Assembly: GCF_008632125.1 (NCBI RefSeq)
Contig: NZ_VWRN01000025.1
Coordinates: 62,001-126,000, forward strand
DNA length: 64,000 nt
Source: Cupriavidus cauae
GTDB taxonomy: Bacteria > Pseudomonadota > Gammaproteobacteria > Burkholderiales > Burkholderiaceae
Direction of reading: 5' to 3'
The notes beneath the pieces were generated by a model that was not told the DNA's origin, ran no database searches, and was given only the letters and a program-made list of their open reading frames with translations. This document shows, in pieces, positions 38,043 through 47,734 of this stretch; the first letter of the stretch is position 1, and every line of letters begins with the position of its first letter. Made by a program: the position numbers and the translations under genes.

Positions 38043-39710
38043 TCAAGCCGGCCAGGCCCGCTCGATCAGTCGTCCCAGCTGCGCCGCGCTGCCGTCGAGC
38101 GTGCCGAACACGCGCCCATGCTGCCGCTCGAGCCGGCTGGCGACGAAGCGCTCGGCGCTGTCGGCATCGGCATGCGCGAGCATCAGCGCCGCCTGCGCGG
38201 TCAGCACCAGGCCCTGGGCGAAACGGCGCGCGCAGGTCTCCTGCTCTTCCGACGCGGCGCGCAGCATCGCCTGCAGCGAAGCGAGTTCGGCACGCACCGC
38301 GGCATGCCCGCCGGCGCGCTGGCCCAGGTCCTGCAGCAGACGCAGCGCATCGTCGGGACTGCGCTGGATCGCGCGCAGCACGTCCAGGCACATGATGTTG
38401 CCCGACCCTTCCCAGATCGAATTGACCGGCGCCTCGCGGTAGAGCCGCGCCATCGGCCCTTCCTCGACGTAGCCGTTGCCGCCCCAGACCTCCATTGCCT
38501 CGCCGGTCGCCTCGATCGCGCGCTTGCAGATCCAGAACTTGGCGGCGGGCGTCACGATGCGCTTCCACGCCCCGGCCAGCGGGTCGGTGGCGGCATGCTC
38601 GAACGCATGCGCGAGCTCCATCATCAGCAGCGTCGCGGCCTCGCTCTCGAGCGCGAGATCGGCCAGCACATTGCGCATCAGCGGCTGATCGGCAAGCCGC
38701 TTGCCGAAGGCGCTGCGATGGCGCGCATGGTGGATCGACTGCACCAGCGCGGTTCGCAGCAGCGCCGCGCTGCCGATCACGCAATCGAGCCGGGTATTGG
38801 TGGCCATCTCGATGATGGTCGGAATGCCGCGGCCTTCCTCGCCGATCAGGATGCCGCTGGCGCCGCGGAATTCGACCTCGCTGCTGGCGTTGGAGCGGTT
38901 GCCGAGCTTGTCCTTGAGCCGCTGGATCTGGATCGCGTTGCGGCTGCCGTCGTCGCGAAAGCGCGGCACGAAGAAGCACGACAGCGGTCCGTCCTCGGCG
39001 CCCGTGCGGGCCACCACCAGATGCGCGTCGCACATCGGCGCGGAGAAGAACCACTTGTGGCCGGTCAGCGCGTACTCGGCGCCGCGACCCTCGCCGCGCA
39101 CCGGCCGCGCCACCGTGGTGTTGGCGCGCACGTCCGAGCCTCCCTGCTTCTCGGTCATGCCCATGCCGATCATCACCGCGCGCTTGTCGCGCCAGGGCAG
39201 GTCCTCGGGATCGTGCGCGGTGGCGTACAGCCGCGGCGCCAGTTCGCTGAACAGCGCGGCCTCCTTCTGCAGCACAGGGATGCTGGCGAAGGTCATCGTC
39301 GCCGGGCACAGCGAGCCCGATTCGAGCTGCGCCTGCAGGAAATAGCCGGCGGTGCGCGCGGCCCAGGCGCCGGGACGCGGCTGCGCGAACGGCAACGCGT
39401 GCAGCTGGCGGCTGCGCAGCAGCGACAGCAGCGCATGCCAGCTCGGGTCGAAGCGGACCTGGTCGATCCGTTCGCCGGTGCGGCTGTGGGTGTGCAGTTC
39501 GGGCGGATGGCGATTGGCCTGGTCGGCCCAGGCCTGGACCTCGGGCTGGCCCAGCGTCGCGCCGAACTCGCGCAGTTCGCCGGCATGCCAGCCGCCGCCG
39601 AGGCGTTCGAGCGCGGCGCCGAGCGCGGTGTCGATGGCGAACGGATTGTGGTGCGCCAGGTCGGGGACCTGGTTGAAGACGCGGTGGGTGGCGGCGTCGC
39701 TGGTGCTCAT
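38043..39710 (-). CDS. aidB: AidB-like acyl-CoA dehydrogenase family protein
   Basis: The 555-residue length and the order of motifs match AidB (E. coli, 541 residues): an N-terminal cap region with LERLGGGWHAGELREFG, GMGMTEKQGGSDVRANTT, GHKWFFSAPMCDAHLVVART, and AMEVWGGNGYVEEGPMARLYREAPVNSIWEGSGNIM. AidB is a flavoprotein of the adaptive response to alkylation that binds DNA through its C-terminal domain. The ATG at 39710 gives the standard start. A role here is by homology only. Confidence 0.9.
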   Translation of the reverse strand: MSTSDAATHRVFNQVPDLAHHNPFAIDTALGAALERLGGGWHAGELREFGATLGQPEVQAWADQANRHPPELHTHSRTGERIDQVRFDPSWHALLSLLRSRQLHALPFAQPRPGAWAARTAGYFLQAQLESGSLCPATMTFASIPVLQKEAALFSELAPRLYATAHDPEDLPWRDKRAVMIGMGMTEKQGGSDVRANTTVARPVRGEGRGAEYALTGHKWFFSAPMCDAHLVVARTGAEDGPLSCFFVPRFRDDGSRNAIQIQRLKDKLGNRSNASSEVEFRGASGILIGEEGRGIPTIIEMATNTRLDCVIGSAALLRTALVQSIHHARHRSAFGKRLADQPLMRNVLADLALESEAATLLMMELAHAFEHAATDPLAGAWKRIVTPAAKFWICKRAIEATGEAMEVWGGNGYVEEGPMARLYREAPVNSIWEGSGNIMCLDVLRAIQRSPDDALRLLQDLGQRAGGHAAVRAELASLQAMLRAASEEQETCARRFAQGLVLTAQAALMLAHADADSAERFVASRLERQHGRVFGTLDGSAAQLGRLIERAWPA

Positions 39711-40016
39711 GGTGTCTCCTGTGGCGGACGGTCCTGTCTCTGCCCATGCCGTTGCCGTTGCAATCGTTGGCGGCCTGCGATCGTTGGCGCCGGATCCGTC
39801 GGCGGCCAATCGTCGGCGACCAATCCTCGCCGGCCCGGCGCGCGTGCGCAAGCACGCTGTCTGCATGGTAGAGCAACGCGCGAGCCGCCGGCTGCGGCGG
39901 ACGCAGGCGGCCCGGGCGTCACGCCGACGGCCGATCCGATACCGCAGCGCACCACAGTCCGAATGAAACAAGGCTGGCGCAGCCAGTCCCCTTGTGCTTA
40001 AATTGGCCCCGTTGGA
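39711..40016. other. Intergenic region between aidB and the thiC riboswitch
   Basis: No gene is credible in these 306 bases. Bases 39778-39835 are weakly repetitive (GATCGTTGGCGCCGG, CAATCGTCGGCGACC, CAATCCTCG). Near the right end TTAAAT (39998-40003) could be the -10 box of thiC, which would place the transcript start close to the riboswitch P1 helix. Confidence 0.45.
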
Positions 40017-40103
40017 TGAAACAGGGGTGCCGTGCGGATTGGCCGCGCGGCTGAGAGAGTCCCTTCGAACCCGATCCGGTTAGTACCGGCGTGGGAAGTT
40101 TCA
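40017..40103 (+). ncRNA. TPP riboswitch (thi box)
   Basis: P1 is TGAAAC (40017-40022) with GTTTCA (40098-40103). The conserved pieces ACAGGGGTGCC, GGCTGAGAGAG, CCCTTCGAACCCGATCCGGTTAGTACCGGCG and TGGGAA occur in order. It binds thiamine pyrophosphate and shuts off thiC. The downstream GCATG..CATGC hairpin (about 40148-40169) has no T tract, which suggests translational control. Confidence 0.96.
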
Positions 40104-40107
40104 CTGA

Positions 40108-42117
<2,010 letters not shown>

Positions 42118-42131
42118 GGGACGGGGCCGTC

Positions 42132-42151
42132 GTTCCCGCGAAGGCGGGAAC
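42132..42151. repeat. Short dispersed palindrome GTTCCCGC-GAAG-GCGGGAAC
   Basis: A perfect 8-bp stem with a GAAG loop lies just after thiC. A related, larger element is at 61841-61910. Confidence 0.75.
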
Positions 42152-42274
42152 CAGCGAGCTGGCTCTCCACGAGGGGCAGGGGCGCTGGGCTCCGCGCGCG
42201 CGGGGCGACGGCCGTTTCCCGCTCCGCCCTGACGTTCCCCGGCTCCCCATGGCCGGGCTGGCACAATACACCCC

Positions 42275-43477
42275 ATGAAACAGCAGTTTGACGTCGCTAT
42301 TCTCGGCGCCGGCCTGGCCGGACGCCTGGCCGCCTGGCGCCTGGTCCGCGGTGGCCTGCGCGTGGCCCTGGTCGAACGCGCCGGTCCCGACGGCGCGGGC
42401 GCGGCCGCCCATGTCGCCGCCGCGATGCTGGCGCCGCTGGCCGAATCGGCCATCAGCGAGCGCCGCATCGTCGAGCTGGGCATCGCCAGCGTGGACCTGT
42501 GGCGCGCATGGGTGGCCGAATTGAACGCCGAACAGGCGGACGAGCCCACCGCGGTCGACCCGGTCTTCTTCCAGCAGGACGGCACGCTGGTGGTCTGGCA
42601 CGCCCACGACCGCGGCGAGATGCCGCTGTTTACCAGCCGGATTCGCGCCGTGTCGCCGCCGGAACTGGTGGCCGAACGGCTGCGCCGGCTCGACGCGGCC
42701 GGCATCGCGTCGCTCGAACCGGCGCTGGCCGGGCGCTTCCAGCAAGGGCTGCTGCTCGAGGGCGAGGGCCAGCTGGACAACCGCGGCACGCTGCGCGCGC
42801 TGCTGGCCTGCGCGGTCTCCGCCGGCGTGCATTGCGTCTGGGAAGCGGGCGAGATCGACGAGCGCGACCTGCCGCGGCTTGGCATCGACGCGCGCGTGGT
42901 GCTCGATTGCCGCGGCCTGGGCGCGCGTGCCGCGTGGCCCGCCGAGGGCGCTATTGGAGGCGGCGGGGGCGGGATGCCGGGCCTGCGCGGCCTGCGCGGC
43001 GAGGTGGTACGGGTGTTCGCGCCCGAGGTCTCGCTGCACCGGCCGGTACGGCTGCTGCATCCGCGCTATCCGATCTATATCGCGCCCAAGCCGAACCACC
43101 TGTACGTGATCGGCGCCACCGAACTGGAAAGCGAGGACGACTCGCCGATGAGCGTGCGCTCCGCACTGGAGCTGTTGTCGGCTGCGTATTCGCTGCATCC
43201 GGCCTTCGGCGAGGCGCGCGTGCTGGAGCTGAACGTGCAGCGCCGGCCCACGCGTCCCGATCATCTGCCGGCGGTACGGGTCGACGAGCAGGCGCGCGTG
43301 GTGCGCCTCAATGGCCTGTACCGGCACGGCTTCCTGATCGCGCCGGCTGTTGTGGAGGCGGCCTGCGAGGTCGTGCGCGCGCTGGCCGACGGCGATCCCG
43401 CCGCCCATGCGGTGCCGGCTTCGGCCCGCTGGCCCGGCATGATCGCGCCCGTGCATGGCAATGCGGTGCTGCATTGA
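42275..43477 (+). CDS. thiO: FAD-dependent glycine oxidase-like ThiO
   Basis: ThiO oxidises glycine to the imine used for the thiazole ring. The 400-residue protein has an N-terminal FAD motif (VAILGAGLAGRLAAWRL), DCRGLGARAAWP, GLRGEVVRV, and a C-terminal LNGLYRHGFLIAPAV. A Gly-rich insertion (GGGGGG near residue 228) is unusual. It sits between thiC and thiS, the common betaproteobacterial order. A 20-bp segment including its stop codon is duplicated 36 bp downstream. Confidence 0.92.
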   Translation: MKQQFDVAILGAGLAGRLAAWRLVRGGLRVALVERAGPDGAGAAAHVAAAMLAPLAESAISERRIVELGIASVDLWRAWVAELNAEQADEPTAVDPVFFQQDGTLVVWHAHDRGEMPLFTSRIRAVSPPELVAERLRRLDAAGIASLEPALAGRFQQGLLLEGEGQLDNRGTLRALLACAVSAGVHCVWEAGEIDERDLPRLGIDARVVLDCRGLGARAAWPAEGAIGGGGGGMPGLRGLRGEVVRVFAPEVSLHRPVRLLHPRYPIYIAPKPNHLYVIGATELESEDDSPMSVRSALELLSAAYSLHPAFGEARVLELNVQRRPTRPDHLPAVRVDEQARVVRLNGLYRHGFLIAPAVVEAACEVVRALADGDPAAHAVPASARWPGMIAPVHGNAVLH

Positions 43478-43529
43478 TGGCCGCAACGATGCCCACACCG
43501 AGGCCTGCGTTGATGGCCGCATCGATGCC
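43474..43529. repeat. 20-bp direct repeat spanning the thiO stop
   Basis: TTGATGGCCGCAACGATGCC (43474-43493, containing the thiO stop) recurs with one mismatch at 43510-43529. A third partial copy (GTTGACGCG) follows. Confidence 0.85.
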
Positions 43530-43655
43530 AGCGTTGACGCGCTGCCGCGCGACGCCATCCCGCGCCGCCGAATCCGACGCAACCGCGCACGGCTTTCGCC
43601 TGCGAGCGTCGCCCGGCCAAGCTCGTCCCAACCGATGACACACGCGCTGAACACC

Positions 43656-43853
43656 ATGGAAATCCTGCTCAATGGCAAGCCGCTTGCGCTGAACGCGCCG
43701 GCCACGCTCGCCGACGCGGTGGCCGCGGCGCAGATCCCGCCACCGTTCGCCGCCGCGCTCAACGGCCGCTTCGTGCCGCGCGCCGCCCATGCGGATACGC
43801 CGCTGTCCGCCGGCGACCGCATCGATCTCGTGCAACCCGTTACCGGAGGCTGA
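43656..43853 (+). CDS. thiS: Sulfur carrier protein ThiS
   Basis: ThiS is the ubiquitin-like sulfur carrier whose C-terminal Gly-Gly is thiocarboxylated and feeds ThiG. The 65 residues start MEILLNGKPLAL and end VTGG. An in-frame ATG at 43635 would add seven residues. It is followed by thiG after 4 nt. Confidence 0.93.
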   Translation: MEILLNGKPLALNAPATLADAVAAAQIPPPFAAALNGRFVPRAAHADTPLSAGDRIDLVQPVTGG

Positions 43854-43857
43854 TCCC

Positions 43858-44685
43858 ATGACCTTCCCCACCCAGGATGCCGTGCGCGATCCCTTCGTGC
43901 TCTACGGCGAATCGTTTTCCTCGCGCCTGCTGCTCGGCACGGCGCGCTATCCGTCGCCGGCGACGCTGCAATCGGCGGTCGAGGCTGCACGGCCGGCCAT
44001 GCTGACGGTCGCGCTGCGCCGCCAGGGCGCGGTCGGCGACGGCGAGGGCGGCCAGGCCTTCTGGCAGATGCTCAAGTCGATGCAGGTGCCGGTGCTGCCC
44101 AATACCGCCGGCTGCATGGCGGCGCAGGAGGCGATCACCACCGCGATGATGGCGCGCGAGGTGTTCGAGACCGACTGGATCAAGCTGGAGCTGGTCGGCG
44201 ACGACTACACGCTGCAGCCCGACACGCTGAACCTGCCGGCCGTGGCCGAGACGCTGATCAAGGAAGGCTTCAAGGTGCTGCCTTATTGCACCGAGGATCT
44301 GGTGCTGTGCCGCCGCCTGCTCGACGCCGGCTGCCAGGCGCTGATGCCGTGGGCCGCGCCGATCGGCACCGGCAAGGGCGCTGTCAATCCGCACGCGATG
44401 CGGGTGCTGCGCGATCGCCTGCCTGACACGCCGCTGATCGTCGACGCGGGCCTGGGTCTGCCCTCGCATGCGGCGCAGGTGCTCGAATGGGGCTACGACG
44501 GCGTGCTGCTCAACACCGCCGTGGCCCAGGCCGCGTATCCGATCGAGATGGCGCGTGCCTTCGCACGGGCGGTCGAGGCGGGGCGCCTGGCCTATCTGGC
44601 CGGACCGATGCCCGAGCGCGAGATCGCGCAGGCCAGCACGCCGGTGGTCGGCATGCCGTTCTGGCACGCACAGGAGCACGCATGA
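43858..44685 (+). CDS. thiG: Thiazole synthase ThiG
   Basis: ThiG builds the thiazole phosphate from deoxyxylulose phosphate, the ThiO imine product and ThiS sulfur. The 275 residues include LLGTARYPS, LPNTAGCMAAQEA, the active-site Lys in WIKLELVGD, and PIGTGKGAVNPHA. It overlaps thiE by ATGA. Confidence 0.96.
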   Translation: MTFPTQDAVRDPFVLYGESFSSRLLLGTARYPSPATLQSAVEAARPAMLTVALRRQGAVGDGEGGQAFWQMLKSMQVPVLPNTAGCMAAQEAITTAMMAREVFETDWIKLELVGDDYTLQPDTLNLPAVAETLIKEGFKVLPYCTEDLVLCRRLLDAGCQALMPWAAPIGTGKGAVNPHAMRVLRDRLPDTPLIVDAGLGLPSHAAQVLEWGYDGVLLNTAVAQAAYPIEMARAFARAVEAGRLAYLAGPMPEREIAQASTPVVGMPFWHAQEHA

Positions 44686-45851
44686 CACGCCAACCGACGC
44701 CGATGCCGGTCGATACGGCGCTGCAATCCGCGCTGGTGGCGCGCCATGGCGAGACCTTCGGCGTGGCCGACCGCGGCTGGCGCGCCTGGCGATTGCAGGA
44801 CGCGCTGACGGCCGATGCCGCCGAGCCGCTGGGCCAGGCCGACCTGCTGCTGGCCGACGGCGAGGTCGATGCCGCGACGATCGACCGGGTCGCCGCGCGC
44901 GGCGCGATGCTGATCCAGACCGAGCGCGAGGGCGGCCAGTGGATCGACACGGTGCGCTCGCCGATGGGGACCTGGGTGTTCGCCACGCAGGCCGATGCCA
45001 ACGACGATGCCGCGCAATCGCCCGCTTTCGTCGCGACGCTGCTGGCCACGCTGGCGCTGCATTTCCCCGCGCACGATGCGCTGTGCCTGGCGCGCGCCTG
45101 GCAGCCCGGCACGCTCGACTGGCCCGCCGAGTTTTCCCGCTTCCCGCGCGTGCGGCACGCCGCGCTGGTTGCGCCGGAGCAGTCGGCCGAACCGTTCGTG
45201 CCATGCCCGGCGCGCCTGGGCCTCTACGCCGTGGTGCCGACCGCCGACTGGATCGAACGGCTGGTGCCGCTCGGCGTCCCGACCGTGCAGCTGCGCTTCA
45301 AGTCCGACGACGCGGCCGCGGTGCGCGAGCAGATCGCCCGCTCGGCGCTGGCCGCGCGCGGCAGCCGCAGCCGGCTCTTCATCAACGACCATTGGCGCGC
45401 CGCGCTGGACTACCACGCCGCGCACGGCAACGACAGCGCGGGCAGCGGCATCTACGGCATCCACCTCGGCCAGGAAGACCTGGACGAAGCCGACCTCGAC
45501 GCGCTGCGCGCCTCCGGCCTGCGGCTCGGCGTTTCGACGCACGGCTACGCCGAGATGCTGCGCGTCGCGCCGCTGCGCCCCAGCTACCTGGCGCTCGGCG
45601 CCATCTTTCCGACCACCACCAAGGTGATGCCGACCCAGCCGCAAGGGCTGGGACGCTTCTATGCCTATGCCCGCCTGATGCGTGAGCAGGTACCGGCGCT
45701 GGTCGGCATCGGCGGCGTCGACGCGAGCAATTTGCCGCAAGTACTGGAAGCCGGCGTCGGCAGCGCGGCCGTGGTGCGCGCGATCACCGAGGCCGCCGAC
45801 GTGCCGGCGGCGGTGGCGCGGCTGATGGCGGCGTTTGGGGAGGCGGACTAA
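44682..45851 (+). CDS. thiE: Long-form thiamine phosphate synthase ThiE with extra N-terminal domain
   Basis: ThiE joins HMP pyrophosphate and thiazole phosphate. The catalytic barrel is at about residues 185-385 (VPTVQLRFKSDD, RLFINDHWRAALDY, GIHLGQEDL, GVSTHGYAEM, LGAIFPTTTK, GIGGVDASN). The first 180 or so residues are an extra domain; a normal ThiE is about 210 residues. That part has a run (AFVATLLATLALHFPAHDALCLARAW) reminiscent of the C-terminal helices of ThiD-type kinases, so it may be a degenerate ThiD domain. This is an inference; complete thiD is at 57002. Translation is coupled to thiG. Confidence 0.92.
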   Translation: MTRQPTPMPVDTALQSALVARHGETFGVADRGWRAWRLQDALTADAAEPLGQADLLLADGEVDAATIDRVAARGAMLIQTEREGGQWIDTVRSPMGTWVFATQADANDDAAQSPAFVATLLATLALHFPAHDALCLARAWQPGTLDWPAEFSRFPRVRHAALVAPEQSAEPFVPCPARLGLYAVVPTADWIERLVPLGVPTVQLRFKSDDAAAVREQIARSALAARGSRSRLFINDHWRAALDYHAAHGNDSAGSGIYGIHLGQEDLDEADLDALRASGLRLGVSTHGYAEMLRVAPLRPSYLALGAIFPTTTKVMPTQPQGLGRFYAYARLMREQVPALVGIGGVDASNLPQVLEAGVGSAAVVRAITEAADVPAAVARLMAAFGEAD

Positions 45852-45870
45852 GGGCAGGACCGGCGTTGTA

Positions 45871-45895
45871 TTCCGGGCGATTCCATCGCCCGGAA
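45871..45895. terminator. Hairpin after the thi operon
   Basis: TTCCGGGCGA and TCGCCCGGAA form a perfect 10-bp stem around TTCCA, 20 nt after thiE. There is no T tract, so intrinsic termination is uncertain. Confidence 0.5.
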
Positions 45896-46010
45896 AGCGC
45901 TGTCGCCTACGCCGGTTGATTAGATCCTGCGGTAAAAATAAACCAAGAGACGACGGACGGAGCGGAATCCAATCCTCTTGCGCCTTCCTTGATTAGATGT
46001 GGTGCTATTC

Positions 46011-46026
46011 TTCAACCATGGTTGAA
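46011..46026. promoter_or_regulatory. 16-bp palindrome centred on the AbiEi start codon
   Basis: TTCAACCATGGTTGAA is a perfect palindrome containing the ATG of the antitoxin gene. AbiEi antitoxins are known to repress their own operon through inverted repeats, so this is a candidate operator, or a hairpin that hides the start codon. Confidence 0.5.
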
Positions 46027-46776
46027 GTTTCCCGCTACCAGATAATCAAACGCCTGCAGACCGGCCTGCACCGCGGGGCGCCATTCGACCTCGCGACGCT
46101 GCGCCAATTCGGCGTGTCGCCGCAGCTTGCCGCGCGATATGCGGACGGCGGCTGGCTGGTTCGTCTCGCCCAAGGCGTCTACGCCTTTCCCAACGACGAC
46201 TTCGGCATCGAAGGCGCCCTTCGCTTCCTGCAGAAGCAGGTGCCCGGCTTTCATGCCGGTGGCAGGACGGCGCTCGCCTGGCAGGGGATGCGACACAACC
46301 TCGGCAGCCGCGAAACCCTGGTGCTTTGGGGCGACACTCGTTTTGCGCTTCCGGGCTGGTTCACGGAACGGCATCCGGCGCGCTATGTGCATGCCCGTTT
46401 GTTCGACTGGCCAGATGCGGGGCTGGCGGAGCGAACAGTGGTAACGCCGCCCGGCATGTCGGAGGGCGTGCGCGTCGCCGCCCCGGAGCGTGCGGCACTT
46501 GAGATGCTTTACGAAGCCGGTGTTAAGCAAAGTCTGGAGGAGGCGCGTAACGTCTTCGACGTTTTACGTTCCCCTCGCAAGGACCTGCTCGGACAATTGC
46601 TATCGTGCTGTACCAGCGTCAAGGCCGTTCGGCTTTTTCTGACGTGGGCTCGAGAGACCGAACTGGTCGATGTCGATGCCCTGCTGGCACAGTACCCGGT
46701 GCGCTCAGGCAGCAACAAGCGATGGATCGGCCGTCTCGACGACGGCACGTTGCTCAGCCTGAAGCCCCATGGATAA
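46018..46776 (+). CDS. AbiEi-type antitoxin of a type IV toxin-antitoxin system
   Basis: This 252-residue protein has an N-terminal winged helix (FDLATLRQFGVSPQLAARYADGGWLVRLAQGVYAFPND, about residues 22-61) and a C-terminal antitoxin domain with the usual GGRTALAWQG and PERAALEMLYE segments. AbiEi represses its operon and counters AbiEii. The base composition is visibly less GC-rich than the flanking genes, which suggests acquisition. It overlaps the toxin gene by 8 nt. Confidence 0.88.
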   Translation: MVEVSRYQIIKRLQTGLHRGAPFDLATLRQFGVSPQLAARYADGGWLVRLAQGVYAFPNDDFGIEGALRFLQKQVPGFHAGGRTALAWQGMRHNLGSRETLVLWGDTRFALPGWFTERHPARYVHARLFDWPDAGLAERTVVTPPGMSEGVRVAAPERAALEMLYEAGVKQSLEEARNVFDVLRSPRKDLLGQLLSCCTSVKAVRLFLTWARETELVDVDALLAQYPVRSGSNKRWIGRLDDGTLLSLKPHG

Positions 46777-47695
46777 CGCCTACGCCGATACCGTCCGCCT
46801 CCTGCTTGCCGTTGCGCCCATCGTTTTTTCCGGCGATCTGTTCGCCATGAAAGGTGGCACCGCAATCAACCTGTTCGTTCGCGACATGCCTCGCCTCTCC
46901 GTGGACATCGACGTGGTTTACCTTCCGCGCGACGTGCCGAGAGAGGACGCAATACGCGCCATCCAACTCGAGCTCACCGCCATCGCGCAACGCGCCGCGG
47001 CGCTCCGCCTGCGCACAAGGCTGATCGGCGCACGCGATCAGCGCGAGACCAAGTTGATCGTCGGCAACGACGTTGCCCAGGTGAAGGTCGAGGTCAATCT
47101 GGTATTTCGTGGCACCGTGCTGCCGGTCGAGCGGCGAGTGTTGAGCACGAGGACCGCCGATCTGTTCGGCGTCGAATTCGACGTGCCGGTTCTCGCTCCC
47201 GACGAGCTGTACGCCGGCAAGCTGGTGGCTGCGCTGGACCGGCAGCATCCCCGCGACCTGTTCGACGTATGGCAACTGTACGAATCGGGAGGGATCTCGG
47301 ACGGCATGGTGGAATGCTTCGTGATCTATCTCGCCGGCCACAATCGCCCTGTCCACGAGGTGCTGTTCGGCAACGACAAGGACATTGCAGCCGAGTATGA
47401 CCGCGCCTTTGTCGGCATGACGGAGGTCGAGTGTTCGTTGAAGACACTGCTCGATACGCGCATGCGGCTGAAGGAAGAACTGCCAAGGCGGCTCAGCGAG
47501 CGGCACAAGCAATTCTTGGCAGGACTGTCCCGGGCCACGCCTGATTGGTCGCTGCTTCAATGCGCGCATGTCGCGCAGCTGCCGGCACTGCGATGGAAAC
47601 TCGGCAATCTGGAAACGTTCCGCGAGCGGCGCCCCGCCGAGTTTGCGAGGCAGCTGGAATTGCTGGAGGCGGGACTCGCGGCGCACGGACGGTGA
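46769..47695 (+). CDS. AbiEii-type nucleotidyltransferase toxin
   Basis: This 308-residue protein has the AbiEii signatures: MKGGTAINLF, RLSVDIDVVY (metal-binding Asp pair), KVEVNLVF, and APDELYAGKLVAALDRQHPRDLFDVW. AbiEii enzymes are nucleotidyltransferases; characterised relatives add nucleotides to tRNA 3' ends and arrest growth, and some give phage resistance. It is coupled to the antitoxin gene. All motifs look intact. Confidence 0.9.
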   Translation: MDNAYADTVRLLLAVAPIVFSGDLFAMKGGTAINLFVRDMPRLSVDIDVVYLPRDVPREDAIRAIQLELTAIAQRAAALRLRTRLIGARDQRETKLIVGNDVAQVKVEVNLVFRGTVLPVERRVLSTRTADLFGVEFDVPVLAPDELYAGKLVAALDRQHPRDLFDVWQLYESGGISDGMVECFVIYLAGHNRPVHEVLFGNDKDIAAEYDRAFVGMTEVECSLKTLLDTRMRLKEELPRRLSERHKQFLAGLSRATPDWSLLQCAHVAQLPALRWKLGNLETFRERRPAEFARQLELLEAGLAAHGR

Positions 47696-47734
47696 ATCGG
47701 CGCAGGACCGGCCGATGACCTCGGGCCTGGCGCG

